64,000 bases of DNA, from contig NZ_FNFB01000006.1 of NCBI RefSeq assembly GCF_900100395.1, positions 248,001 to 312,000 on the forward strand. The letters are read 5' to 3'. The DNA is from Nonomuraea maritima. Lineage in GTDB: Bacteria; Actinomycetota; Actinomycetes; Streptosporangiales; Streptosporangiaceae. Shown one piece after another: positions 49,803-58,704 of the stretch; the stretch's first letter is position 1; the number at the start of each line of letters is the position of its first letter. The translations under genes were made by a program, and so were the position numbers. The notes below the pieces were generated by a model. It did no database searches. It saw only the letters and a list, made by a program, of their open reading frames with translations, and was not told the DNA's origin.

Positions 49803-52048
49803 TCGCGGGCGGCGGCCACGGCTGCCTGGCCCAGGCTGATCCCGGCGTCGTTGACCGGCACGGCGGCATGGGTGAGCACCCGGAAGCCGGCGGCGCGCAG
49901 GCCGTCCAGCGTGCGCCTGAGCAGCAGCACGTTCTGGAAGACGCCGCCGGACAGGGCCACCGTCGCAAGGCCCGAGTCCTCGCGCAGCAGGCGGCAGCAG
50001 CGCACGATCAGCTCCGCGACGCCGTGGTGGAAGCGGGCGGACACGACGGCCGGGCCGGCGCCCGCGGCGAGGTCGGCCACGACGGCGCGCACCAGGTCGG
50101 CGCCGGACGCCACCAGCAGGCCGCCGTCGCGGGAGACGCCCGCCGGGTAGCCGCCCTTCTCGTGCGGATCGGCGAGCTGCTCCAGCTCGATCGCCGCCTG
50201 CCCCTCGTACGTGACCGTGTCGCGGACGCCGACCAGCGCCGCGACGGCGTCGAAGAGGCGGCCGGCGCTCGATGTCAGGGGCGCGCCGAGGCCGCCGGCG
50301 CGCGCCAGCGCGGTCACCTGGCGCCAGCGCGGCCCGTTGCGCGCGGCCACCGGCGGGGCCTCGACGTCCGGGAGGTCGGCCAGGTAGGCGGCGGCCATCC
50401 GCCACGGCTGCCGGACCGCCATGGCGCCGCCCGGCATCGGCACGCGGGCCAGGTGCCCCGCCCGCTCGAACGAGGCCAGGTCGGCCAGCAGGAACTCGCC
50501 GCCCCACAGGGTGCCGTCGGCGCCGTAGCCGAGCCCGTCGAACGCGACGCCGATCACCCGTCCGCTCTCGCCGTTGTCGGCCAGGCAGGAGGCGATGTGG
50601 GCGTGGTGGTGCTGCACGGGGACCAGCTCGACGTCCGGCAGGGTCAGCGCGTGCTTGGTGGACAGGTACTCGGGGTGCAGGTCGTGGGCGACGACCTCGG
50701 GGCGGATGCCGAACAGGCCGCAGAAGTGCCGGACGGTCTCCACGTACGAGCGGAACGTCGGCCAGTTCTCCAGGTCACCGATGTGCGGGGAGACGAACGC
50801 GTGTGCGCCCTTCGCCAAACAGAAGGTGTTCTTCAACTCGGCGCCGCAGGCGAGCACCTGCCGGGTCGTCGCGAGGGGGAGCGTGCACGGGCGGGGGGAG
50901 TGGCCGCGTGAACGGCGGACGACCATTGCTTTGCCGTCGAAGGGGCGTACCACCGAGTCGTCGGCGCGCAGGTGGATCGGACGGTCGTGGGTGAGGAAGG
51001 CGTCCGCGATGCCGGCGAGGTTCTCCAGGGCGGCGCGGTCGTCGTACAGGATGGGCTCGTCGGCGACGTTGCCGCTGGTCAGCACGATCGGGGCGGCGGT
51101 GTCGGCAAGCAGCAGGTGGTGCAGCGGCGTGTAGGGGAGCATCAGCCCCAGCCGGCGCTGTCCTGGCGCGACCGCGTCGGCCACGGCGGCGTCCGGGCGG
51201 CGCGGCAGCAGCACGACCGGTCGGGCGCGGTCCTTCAGCAGGGCGGCGCCCGTCGCGTCCACCTCGCACAGCCGCCGGGCCGCGTCGAGGTCGGCGACCA
51301 TGACGGCGAACGGCTTGTCGCCGCGTCGCTTGCGCCGCCGCAGCTCGGCGGCGGCGCGGTCGTCCGAGGCGAGCACCGACAGGTGGTAGCCGCCGAGACC
51401 CTTCACCGCCAGCACGCCCCCCGCCCGCAGCACGCGGGCGGACCCCACCAGCGGGTCGCCGGTCGCGCCGACCAGCTTCAGTCGGGGGCCGCAGGACGGG
51501 CAGCAGATGGGCTGGGCGTGGAAGCGGCGGTCGGCCGGGTCGTGGTACTCGGTGTGACAGTCGGCGCACATCGCGAACCCCGACATCGTGGTCAGCGGCC
51601 TGTCGTACGGCATCGCGCGCACGATCGTCAGGCGCGGCCCGCAGTTGACGCAGTTGACGAACGGGTAGCGGTAGCGGCGGTCGGCGGGGTCGCGGAGCTC
51701 GGCCAGGCAGTCGGCGCACGTGGCGATGTCGGGCGAGACGAGCGTGCGGGACGCTCCCGCAGAAGCGCTCGGCACGATGGTGAACCCGGCCGCGTGCACG
51801 GCGCCCCGCCGGACGGTGACGCGCTCGATCGCGGCGAGCGGCGGGGCGTCGCGTTCGAGCCGGTGCAGGAACTCGCGGATCAGGGGACGGTCGCCCTCCA
51901 GCTCGACGAACACGCCGTGACCGTCGTTGCCGACCCGGCCCGACAGGCCGAGACGCGTGGCCAGCCCGTACACGAACGGACGGAACCCCACGCCCTGAAC
52001 GATGCCTTCGACCCTGACCAGCACCCCCATCGGGCCAGTGTGCGCCAC
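49772..52048 (-). CDS. hypF: Carbamoyltransferase HypF
   Basis: 758 residues, full length. It makes the HypE thiocarboxamide from carbamoyl phosphate. Domains in order: acylphosphatase (VRVEGIVQGVGFRPFVYGLA), two zinc fingers (CADCLAELRDPADRRYRYPFVNCVNCG and CADCHTEYHDPADRRFHAQPICCPSCG), YrdC-like (VKGLGGYHLSVLASDD), and a Kae1/carbamoyltransferase domain (VPVQHHHAHIASCLADNG, FDGLGYGADGTLWGGEF, ALSGGVFQNVLLL). GTG 52048 is given; ATG 52030 is also possible. It is separated from the main operon by the divergent membrane-protein gene and so has its own promoter. Confidence 0.96.
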   Translation of the reverse strand: MAHTGPMGVLVRVEGIVQGVGFRPFVYGLATRLGLSGRVGNDGHGVFVELEGDRPLIREFLHRLERDAPPLAAIERVTVRRGAVHAAGFTIVPSASAGASRTLVSPDIATCADCLAELRDPADRRYRYPFVNCVNCGPRLTIVRAMPYDRPLTTMSGFAMCADCHTEYHDPADRRFHAQPICCPSCGPRLKLVGATGDPLVGSARVLRAGGVLAVKGLGGYHLSVLASDDRAAAELRRRKRRGDKPFAVMVADLDAARRLCEVDATGAALLKDRARPVVLLPRRPDAAVADAVAPGQRRLGLMLPYTPLHHLLLADTAAPIVLTSGNVADEPILYDDRAALENLAGIADAFLTHDRPIHLRADDSVVRPFDGKAMVVRRSRGHSPRPCTLPLATTRQVLACGAELKNTFCLAKGAHAFVSPHIGDLENWPTFRSYVETVRHFCGLFGIRPEVVAHDLHPEYLSTKHALTLPDVELVPVQHHHAHIASCLADNGESGRVIGVAFDGLGYGADGTLWGGEFLLADLASFERAGHLARVPMPGGAMAVRQPWRMAAAYLADLPDVEAPPVAARNGPRWRQVTALARAGGLGAPLTSSAGRLFDAVAALVGVRDTVTYEGQAAIELEQLADPHEKGGYPAGVSRDGGLLVASGADLVRAVVADLAAGAGPAVVSARFHHGVAELIVRCCRLLREDSGLATVALSGGVFQNVLLLRRTLDGLRAAGFRVLTHAAVPVNDAGISLGQAAVAAARDHIGRSSGTS

Positions 52049-52078
52049 CGGCAGGGGCGGAACCGGTCACCCCCGGCC

Positions 52079-52109
52079 GGGGTCCTGCCCAAAGTATGGG
52101 CAGGTCCCC
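52079..52109 (-). terminator. Hairpin between GNAT and hypF genes
   Basis: Twelve-bp stem with one mismatch (GGGGTCCTGCCC / GGGCAGGTCCCC) and the loop AAAGTAT. It lies 12 bp past the GNAT stop on the minus strand and just upstream of hypF, so it probably ends the GNAT transcript. Confidence 0.65.
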
Positions 52110-52121
52110 GTCACGGAGGTG

Positions 52122-52955
52122 TCAGGCGGTCCTGGGCTCCAGGTACCAGCGGTAGTTGTCGCGTACGTACAGCTGGGTCATGCCCGCGCGCAGCATGTTG
52201 TGCAGGGACGGGTTGTGCCCGCCAGGCTCCTCGGCGCCGGTCTCGGCGAAGACCCACCGGCATCCGGCCGCGGCGGCGGCACGGATTCGCGCGCGCAGCA
52301 GGGCGCTCTGGTACCCCTTGCCGCGGTGCTCCGGCATGGTGGCGCCGGAGAACATCTCGGCCGCCTCGCCGTGCACGAACAGGCCGCCCACGGAGACGAT
52401 CTCGCCGCCGGACCTGATGGCGTACCCGTGGAAGGCGGGGTCGTCGAGAGAGCTGGTCGTGATCTGCTCGAGCACTCCTTCCGGCATGCCGAAGAACCGG
52501 ATCATCGCCGTGGCCCACGCCTCCGCCTCGGGCGTGCCGATCCGCTCGACCACCGGGCCGTCGTCGTCCTGCGGCAGGTCGGTGGTGAGGTCGAGGCCCA
52601 GCTTCACCCACGAGGACTTGTGCACGAGGCCGTACTTCTCGCAGATCTCCGTCCAGTCGGGCGGCAGCACGGAGGGCGCGAGCTGCACCACCGCCGACGG
52701 TACGGACCTCGACCGGTAGAAGTCGACGATCTCGCCGACCAGCTCGGAGGTGACGGGCTCGGCGAAGCCGAACCCGAGGGCCTTGCTCCAGTAGTTCATG
52801 GGGTCGTTGGCCATGGCCAGGACCACGCCGCCGCCCAGCCGGATGCTGTCGATGCCCAGAGTCCGCCTGGTCTCGGCCGACGCCGCTGCCGAGAAGTTGT
52901 GGTTCAGCTCGGCCTCGGCGAGCTCAGCCCATGACGGATCGAAAGCCTGTCGCAT
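52122..52955 (-). CDS. GNAT-family acetyltransferase with extended N-terminal domain
   Basis: 277 residues. The C-terminal half (about 140-277) is a GNAT domain with the acetyl-CoA loop FSGATMPEHRGKGYQSALLRARIRAA and a later NMLRAGM. The N-terminal half (AELAEAELNHNFSAAA ... LGGGVVLAMANDPMNYWSKALGFGFAEPV) resembles a degenerate first GNAT-like domain seen in tandem family members. ATG 52955 is chosen for GAGGGATG upstream; GTG 52979 is an alternative with no Shine-Dalgarno. Substrate unknown. Confidence 0.83.
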   Translation of the reverse strand: MRQAFDPSWAELAEAELNHNFSAAASAETRRTLGIDSIRLGGGVVLAMANDPMNYWSKALGFGFAEPVTSELVGEIVDFYRSRSVPSAVVQLAPSVLPPDWTEICEKYGLVHKSSWVKLGLDLTTDLPQDDDGPVVERIGTPEAEAWATAMIRFFGMPEGVLEQITTSSLDDPAFHGYAIRSGGEIVSVGGLFVHGEAAEMFSGATMPEHRGKGYQSALLRARIRAAAAAGCRWVFAETGAEEPGGHNPSLHNMLRAGMTQLYVRDNYRWYLEPRTA

Positions 52956-53172
52956 ACGGATGTCATCCCTCTCTGACACAAATGCTCATAAGAGCCGGCA
53001 TGGGGGTGACTCGCAGCGGGCGGCGTACCGACGTGGGATGGAGGCTAGCGGAACCGGAAATGTCGGAACCTGGCAGGTTCGCCCGAGTTAATGGTGATGA
53101 CTGCCTGCAATGAGTGCTTTACGTGTGGTTAGGTGTTCTCTGACAATTCTTGTGCCGAGGTGAGGTTGAAGG

Positions 53173-54036
53173 GTGTCAAAGGTCGGCTGGCGTCATTCGG
53201 TGTTCGCGCCCCTTGTGGGCGTTGTGGTTTCCCTGGGTTGTTATGCGTTGGGAGTGGTGGAGGCGCTTCTTGCGGCGGTGGGGGCGACGACCGCGCCGCC
53301 GGCCGCCGAGTACGTGGTGACGTTGATCTTCGCGGTGTTCCTGACGGCCGTCCTGCGCATCGCGCGGGCCGTGCCTGACCTCCGGCGCGAGAACGCGGCG
53401 ACGGCCCGCGCCGTGGCCAACGTCGCCTCGGTGCGGCCGGGTGACGACACGCTGGTGGCCCGGCGGCTGCGGCTGTTCAAGGAGTCGGCCGACGCGGGCA
53501 ACGACAGCGAGTCGGTGCTGAGTGCCCGTTCCGCGCTCGACGAGAGCGAGATGGCCAACAAGCACCACCTCGACCACGCCCTCATCTGGGCCCTGCCCGT
53601 CTTCGGGTTCATCGGCACGGCGCTCACCATGGCCGCGATGGTCACCTCGTTCTCCGGGGCGCTCGACGGACAGGGGGATCCCGGCGCGCTGATCGTGGCG
53701 CTCAAGCAGCACGTCCTGCCCGAGCTGGCCTCGGCGTTCGGGGTGACGCTGATCGCGCTGTTCCTGAGCGTGGTCTCCTTCGGGGCGATGGCGCTGGTCG
53801 AGCGGTCGGAGCGGGCCGGGATCACGGCCGCCGACGAGGTCTTCCTCGTCCACATCGCGCGCCTGCCCGCCAAGCAGGCCGCGCCCGCCCTGCACGGGCT
53901 CACGCAGGAGCTCGCCGAGACGCGCGGGCGCACCGAGGAGCTCATCAAGGGTCTCGACGCCCTGCGCACCGCGGTCGAACGGCTGAACGCCCTGGAAAGC
54001 CGGCCGCAGAAGTACTCGCTGGTGAGGGAGCCGTGA
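53173..54036 (+). CDS. MotA/TolQ/ExbB-like proton-channel subunit
   Basis: 287 residues, about four membrane helices: two near the N-terminus (FAPLVGVVVSLGCYALGVVEALL and YVVTLIFAVFLTAVLRI) and two in the second half (ALIWALPVFGFIGTALTMAAMVTSF and LASAFGVTLIALFLSVVSFGAMALV). The last two with the PVFGFIGTALTM and FGVTLIALFLSVV patterns are those of TolQ/ExbB/MotA. A charged coiled coil (about 235-275) ends the protein. With the next gene (GTGA overlap) it would form a proton-driven complex. GTG 53173 follows GAGGTTGAAGG. Confidence 0.8.
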   Translation: MSKVGWRHSVFAPLVGVVVSLGCYALGVVEALLAAVGATTAPPAAEYVVTLIFAVFLTAVLRIARAVPDLRRENAATARAVANVASVRPGDDTLVARRLRLFKESADAGNDSESVLSARSALDESEMANKHHLDHALIWALPVFGFIGTALTMAAMVTSFSGALDGQGDPGALIVALKQHVLPELASAFGVTLIALFLSVVSFGAMALVERSERAGITAADEVFLVHIARLPAKQAAPALHGLTQELAETRGRTEELIKGLDALRTAVERLNALESRPQKYSLVREP

Positions 54037-54683
54037 GACGGCGTCCGGCGAGGTCGTTCAGCCCTCCGCTCGACCTGCGGTTCATCGACCTGTTCATGAC
54101 CATCGTGCTGGCGCTCGCGTTCATCGCGATCATGCTGACCGTGGTGGCGCGGATGCTGCCCACCGAGACCGCCGCCCCGCCGCCGCAGACGCGGCAGGAG
54201 AAGAGCGTGACGCAGCTGCGCAAGCAGCTCGACGCCTCGGAACGGGCGAGGAAGAAGGTCGAGGCCGAGCTGCGTACGGTGCGGGCGCAGGCCGCCGCCG
54301 CGCCGGTCACCCCGCCGCCAGGGCCGCCCGCGCGGCCCGCCTTCACGCTGCCGTGGTGGCTCATCGGGTTCTGCGCCCTGCTCGGCGTGCTGGCGGTGTT
54401 CATGGGCTGGCGCATCCGGTTGTGGACGAAGGGCAGGCTGCCGCGGGCGCGTACGTGGATTCTCGTCGGGGTGGTGGTCGTGCTGGCCACGGCCGGGATC
54501 AGGTCGCTGACCGGCTCTGACGGGGAGCTGCTGCTGGCCGCGATCCCGTGGTGGGCGGCCGACGCCCTGTGCCTGGGGCTGCTGCTGGTCGCGTACGTGC
54601 TGGTCTCGGTGATCAAGGCGAGTCGCGAGACGCTGGGCCAGATCCGGGCCCGAGCGGCGACCAGGACGGCGCCCGGGCGCTGA
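54033..54683 (+). CDS. ExbD/MotB-like membrane protein with extra C-terminal helices
   Basis: 216 residues. The N-terminal helix LDLRFID19-LFMTIVLALAFIAIMLTVV matches the ExbD/TolR/MotB channel helix, with the Asp (D19) that carries the proton. A basic coiled coil (about 55-90, QLRKQLDASERARKKVEAEL) and a Pro-rich hinge follow. Instead of a periplasmic peptidoglycan-binding domain, there are three more hydrophobic segments (WWLIGFCALLGVLAVFMGW, TWILVGVVVVLATAGI, DALCLGLLLVAYVLV). This layout is unlike known TolR, ExbD or MotB. It overlaps the TolQ-like gene and ends 1 bp from the convergent htrA-like gene. Confidence 0.78.
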   Translation: MRRRPARSFSPPLDLRFIDLFMTIVLALAFIAIMLTVVARMLPTETAAPPPQTRQEKSVTQLRKQLDASERARKKVEAELRTVRAQAAAAPVTPPPGPPARPAFTLPWWLIGFCALLGVLAVFMGWRIRLWTKGRLPRARTWILVGVVVVLATAGIRSLTGSDGELLLAAIPWWAADALCLGLLLVAYVLVSVIKASRETLGQIRARAATRTAPGR

Positions 54684-54684
54684 C

Positions 54685-55764
54685 TCAGTCGGGCTGGAGC
54701 TCGCTGAGGGTGACGGTGACGGTCTTCTGGCGGTTGTCGCGGATCAGGCCCACGCTGACGCGGTCGCCCGGTTTGTGAGTGCTGATGTTCTCCGCCAGGT
54801 CGGCCATGGTGAGCGTGTCCTTGCCGTCGATCGAGACGATGATGTCCCCCGGCCTGATCCCGGCCTGGGCGGCCCCGGTCTTCGGCTGGACGGAGATCAC
54901 GCCGACGCCGCTGGGCTGCCCCTGGGCGCTGATGACCGTGCTGCCGCGGATGCCGAGCGCGGCCCGGTGGGTGTTGGTCACCCGTCCCTGCGTGACGATC
55001 TGCTGGGCGATGTCGGTGGCGGTGTTGCTCGGGATCGCGAAACCGATCCCCGGGGCGGCCCCGCCGCCGAGGTCCGGGTCGGTGGCGGCCAGCGTGGGGA
55101 TGCCGATCACGTGGCCGGACAGGTCCACGAGCGCGCCGCCGCTGTTGCCCGGGTTGATCGCGGCCGAGGTCTGGATCGCCCCGGCGATGGTGGCGCCCGG
55201 CGAGTCGGGGTTCTGCGGCTCGGAGACCGTGCGGCCGAGGGCCGAGACGATGCCGTTCGTCACGCTGCCGGAGAACCCCAGCGGGTTGCCCATGGCGAGC
55301 ACGATCTGCCCGACCCGCAGCTTCGACGAGTCGGCGAACGTGGCGGGCCGCAGCCGGTTGGCGTCGTCGACCTTGATCACCGCGAGGTCGCCGGCCGGGA
55401 ACGCCTTGACGAGCTTGGCCTTGCGCGGCGGGCCGCCGGTCGCGAGGGTGACGGTCATCTCCTTGGCCTGGCCGACCACGTGGGCGTTGGTGACGATGTG
55501 CCCCTTGGTGTCGTACACGATGCCCGACCCGAGCCCGACCGGCGTGGTGATCTGCACGATGGACGGCAGCACCTGGGAGATGACCCGTTCGTAGGCCGCC
55601 TCCAGCGGTTGCGCCGGCGCGGTCGGGGCGGCCGACGTCGGCGCGGTGCGCGGTGCGGTGGTGTGGGTGGCGGTCGGAGTCGTGGTTGCCGTGGTGGTGG
55701 GAGCGGGTCCGCAACCTGCGAGCAGTACGGCGGTGGCGGCCAGTCCGGCGACGGTCTCCCTCAT
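54685..55764 (-). CDS. HtrA/DegP-type serine protease lipoprotein with PDZ domain
   Basis: 359 residues. Lipobox AVLLAGC near the N-terminus and a Thr/Pro-rich linker anchor it outside the membrane. The trypsin-like domain has the catalytic triad H95 (TNAHVV), D126 (GDLAVIKV) and S208 (NPGNSGGAL). A C-terminal PDZ domain (about 265-355, GVISVQPKTGAAQAGIRPGDIIVSIDGK) binds substrate tails. It would degrade or process misfolded secreted proteins. ATG 55764 is chosen; a TTG 18 nt upstream is less likely. Confidence 0.93.
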   Translation of the reverse strand: MRETVAGLAATAVLLAGCGPAPTTTATTTPTATHTTAPRTAPTSAAPTAPAQPLEAAYERVISQVLPSIVQITTPVGLGSGIVYDTKGHIVTNAHVVGQAKEMTVTLATGGPPRKAKLVKAFPAGDLAVIKVDDANRLRPATFADSSKLRVGQIVLAMGNPLGFSGSVTNGIVSALGRTVSEPQNPDSPGATIAGAIQTSAAINPGNSGGALVDLSGHVIGIPTLAATDPDLGGGAAPGIGFAIPSNTATDIAQQIVTQGRVTNTHRAALGIRGSTVISAQGQPSGVGVISVQPKTGAAQAGIRPGDIIVSIDGKDTLTMADLAENISTHKPGDRVSVGLIRDNRQKTVTVTLSELQPD

Positions 55765-55783
55765 GGGCACTGAACTGCCCAAT

Positions 55784-57214
55784 TCAGGACGAAAGATACT
55801 CTTCCCGGACGTTTCGCCTGCTGAGCTTGCCGGTGGGCGTGCGCGGCAGCGACGCGCGGTACTCGACCGACCGCGGGTGCTTGAGCCTCGCCAGCCGGGA
55901 CGCGCAGTGCAGGAACAGCTCGGCGGTGAGCGCGTCGTCGCCGGTGAAGCCGGGTGCGGGCTGCACGAGCGCCACGACCCGCTGCCCCCACTCGGGATCG
56001 GGCGCGCCGATCACCGCGACGTCGGCCACGGCCGGGTGCTCCATGAGCACGGCCTCGATCTCGGCCGGGTAGATGTTGACGCCGCCCGAGATGATCAGGT
56101 CGGTGCGCCGGTCGAGCAGGAACAGGTAGCCGTCCTCGTCGAGGTGGCCGATGTCGCCGGGGGTGTAGTCGCGCCCGCGCATGGACGCGGCCGTCTTCTC
56201 GGGATCGCCGTGGTACTCGAACCGGTTGATGCCACCGATGTAGACCAGACCAGGATCGCCGGGGGCGGCCTCGCGGCCGTCCTCGTCCACGATCGTGAAC
56301 GTCATCCCGTCCAGGGCCCTGCCCACCGTGCCCGGCCTGGCCAGCCACTCCTCGGACGAGACCATGGTGGCCACGGCGGCCTCGGTGGAGCCGTAGTACT
56401 CCCACACCACCGGCCCCAGCCAGTCGATCATCGCCTTCTTGACGGCCGGCGGGCATGGCGCGGCCCCGTGGTAGAGGTGGGTGAGCGACGACAGGTCGTA
56501 CGACTCGCGGTCCGGAACCGCCAGCAACCGGTGGAACATCGTCGGCACCATGAACGCGTTCGTCACCCGGTGCCGCTGGATCAGCTCCAGCACCTCCGCC
56601 GCCTCGAACCGCAGGGGCGCCACGATCGCGTGGCCGAACTGCAGCGCCATCATCGCCTGCCCGTACGGCGCCGAGTGGTAGAGCTGTGAGCAGACCAGGT
56701 GCACGCCGTCCATCGGCAGGCCGAAGTGCCGCCAGCTCTTGCGCATGAGGATCGGGTACAGCTCCTCGGGCGTCAGGTCGAGCAGCCGGCGGCGCACACC
56801 CTTCGGGCGGCCGGTGGTGCCCGAGGTGTAGAGCATCATCGAGCCGGCGCGGCGGTGGGCGGGCGGGGTGGACGGGTGTCCGGCGACGAGTTCGGCGACG
56901 GTGAGGGCGTCCGGCGCGATCACCACCTTGGCGCCGCAGTCGGCGACGATGTAGTCGATCTCCTCGGCGGTGTAGTGCCAGTTGGCCGGGACGAGGTAGG
57001 CGCCCGTCTGGTACGTCGCCAGCATCATGGTCAGGGCGTCGAGCCCGTTCTTCAGCACGGTCACGACGCTGTCGCCCTGGCTCACGCCGCGGGCGACCAG
57101 GGCGTTCGACGCCCGGTTGACGTGGGCGAGCAGCTCTCCGTAGGTGGTGCTCTCCTCGCCGAGGAGGGCGGGGCGTTCTGGGTCGTGGGCTGCGATCTCG
57201 TAGAAACCCCTCAT
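55784..57214 (-). CDS. Acyl-CoA synthetase (AMP-binding, FadD-like)
   Basis: 476 residues, slightly short for the class. It forms an acyl-adenylate and then an acyl-CoA. A3 loop MLYTSGTTGRPKGV, A5 YYGSTEAAV, A7/A8 TPGDIGHLDEDGYLFLLDRRTDLIISGGVNIYPAEIE and the catalytic lysine in PRTPTGKLSRRNVRE are intact. The substrate is probably a fatty or aromatic acid. Monocistronic on the minus strand; the 80-bp gap to the divergent membrane protein must hold both promoters (GAATTAGATTC, 57229-57240). Confidence 0.9.
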   Translation of the reverse strand: MRGFYEIAAHDPERPALLGEESTTYGELLAHVNRASNALVARGVSQGDSVVTVLKNGLDALTMMLATYQTGAYLVPANWHYTAEEIDYIVADCGAKVVIAPDALTVAELVAGHPSTPPAHRRAGSMMLYTSGTTGRPKGVRRRLLDLTPEELYPILMRKSWRHFGLPMDGVHLVCSQLYHSAPYGQAMMALQFGHAIVAPLRFEAAEVLELIQRHRVTNAFMVPTMFHRLLAVPDRESYDLSSLTHLYHGAAPCPPAVKKAMIDWLGPVVWEYYGSTEAAVATMVSSEEWLARPGTVGRALDGMTFTIVDEDGREAAPGDPGLVYIGGINRFEYHGDPEKTAASMRGRDYTPGDIGHLDEDGYLFLLDRRTDLIISGGVNIYPAEIEAVLMEHPAVADVAVIGAPDPEWGQRVVALVQPAPGFTGDDALTAELFLHCASRLARLKHPRSVEYRASLPRTPTGKLSRRNVREEYLSS

Positions 57215-57294
57215 GTCCGCAGACCCTACAGAATTAGATTCTGCCAGGGGAATAGCGGAATTGTCCGGCGCCGGGGTGTCGTAACCTCGAGGTC

Positions 57295-58629
57295 ATGGCG
57301 GACGTCGGCGAGCAGAGTCCTGAGAGTGACCCCCCCACCGTTCCCTTTCGCAAGATCGTCCTGTCGGCGGAGGGGACACCCACGACAGCCCGCCCGCCCG
57401 GGCCGCCCAGCACGGCGCAGCCCGCCGCCGCGCAGCCCGCTTCCGTGCAGCCCGCTCCGGCGAAGCCCGCTTCCACCGACTCCCGTCCGCCCGGGCGGGC
57501 GGAGGTCTCCGCGAGCGCGCTGACGCAGCCGTTCGCCGTGCAGGCTCGGCCGGGGGCCCAGCCGCAGTCCGGCCCGCAGTCCGGCCCGCAGCCCGTCCCT
57601 CAGGGGCAGCCTGCGGGTGGGACTCCTGGCACGCCTCCTCGGGACGGAGGCTCTGAGCGGGGCGCTTTCGCGAGGCCGTACTCCGGGGGGCAGGCTTCCG
57701 GGGCGGTGGCGGAGGAGGTCGGCCCCACGCGGGAGCAGGCGCCGAGGCGGAGGAAGCCGCGGCCGCCGGCGGAGTGGCGGCAGGTGTGGCCCCGGGTGCC
57801 GCAGCCGCCCGCCACGCACAGGCCCGCCATGACCGCTGCCGGCGGGCCAGGGAGTGGCCCGGTGCCCCGGCGGCGGCTCGGGGACGTCCCGATGAAGGTG
57901 GTCTACCTGCTCGGCGCGATCGCGGCGACCGTGCTCGCCGTCGTGCTGGTGTTCACGGTGTTCTCGGGCGACGTGCCGGCCCGCCACGCCGCGGAGGAGC
58001 AGTTCGCCGGGGTGGCGCCCGTACCTACCGTGACGGCGACGCCTACCCCGTCGGCGAGCCCCACGCCGACGCAGGCCCCGATCGTGCTGCCGCCGGTGCC
58101 GGCGAGCAAGACGTACGCCACCTTCCCGGGGACGGCGTCCGTCGTGGTCGGCCTGGTCAACGACGAACGCACCGGCATCAGCTACCCGAAGCTGGCCGCG
58201 CCGTGGCAGGCGGTCAAGTCGCCCTCGCCGTTCTCGGCCGCGCAGCAGGTCGGCAAGGCGGTCGTCCCGCACACCCGGATCGCCTCGGCCATGCTGCCCG
58301 GCGACGCACCCAAGAAGAAGCCCGTCTCGGACGCCGACTACCGTGCGATCGCCGCCCAGGCGGTGCGCTGGACGATGCGCACCCAGTTCCCGAAGGGCGC
58401 CACGCTGGCGTGGACCGCCTCGCAGCGGTTGCCGGTCGGCAAGGGCTGGACGCTCGGTTACAAGGTCACCTACACCTCCGGCGGGAAGAAGCGGCAGGCG
58501 CAGGCGATGGTGACGGTCGTCGAGGTGGGCAAGACCAAGCCGGCCATGCTCATGGCGAACATGCTGGACACCGACAAGGCGCGCTGGCCCGACCTGAACA
58601 CCCTCGTGCAGCGGGTGCGTCCGCTGTAG
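57295..58629 (+). CDS. Proline-rich single-pass membrane protein of unknown function
   Basis: 444 residues. A long Pro/Ala/Gln-rich cytoplasmic region (1-200) with QPA/SGPQ repeats precedes one membrane helix (VVYLLGAIAATVLAVVLVFTVF, about 203-225), a Thr/Pro linker and an external domain (about 265-444: VVVGLVNDERTGISYPKLAAPWQAV ... WTMRTQFPKGATLAWTASQRLPVGKGWTLGYKVTYTSGGKKRQAQAMVTVVEVG). The external domain has no motif I recognise. Start ATG 57295. The proline-rich cytoplasmic part suggests a signalling or septal scaffold, but this is a guess. Confidence 0.8.
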   Translation: MADVGEQSPESDPPTVPFRKIVLSAEGTPTTARPPGPPSTAQPAAAQPASVQPAPAKPASTDSRPPGRAEVSASALTQPFAVQARPGAQPQSGPQSGPQPVPQGQPAGGTPGTPPRDGGSERGAFARPYSGGQASGAVAEEVGPTREQAPRRRKPRPPAEWRQVWPRVPQPPATHRPAMTAAGGPGSGPVPRRRLGDVPMKVVYLLGAIAATVLAVVLVFTVFSGDVPARHAAEEQFAGVAPVPTVTATPTPSASPTPTQAPIVLPPVPASKTYATFPGTASVVVGLVNDERTGISYPKLAAPWQAVKSPSPFSAAQQVGKAVVPHTRIASAMLPGDAPKKKPVSDADYRAIAAQAVRWTMRTQFPKGATLAWTASQRLPVGKGWTLGYKVTYTSGGKKRQAQAMVTVVEVGKTKPAMLMANMLDTDKARWPDLNTLVQRVRPL

Positions 58630-58704
58630 GGAAGACCTAGGCCAGAAGCATCCTCTAGAATATGGTTCTGGGCATCTGCATCCAGAGCTGGCTGGAGGAC
58701 GAGT

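Noticed and set aside
53173..54683. Zorya phage-defence system (ZorA/ZorB)
   Set aside because: The channel pair is reminiscent, but ZorB's peptidoglycan-binding domain and the ZorC/ZorD or ZorE partners are missing; neighbours are an acetyltransferase and an HtrA protease in other orientations.
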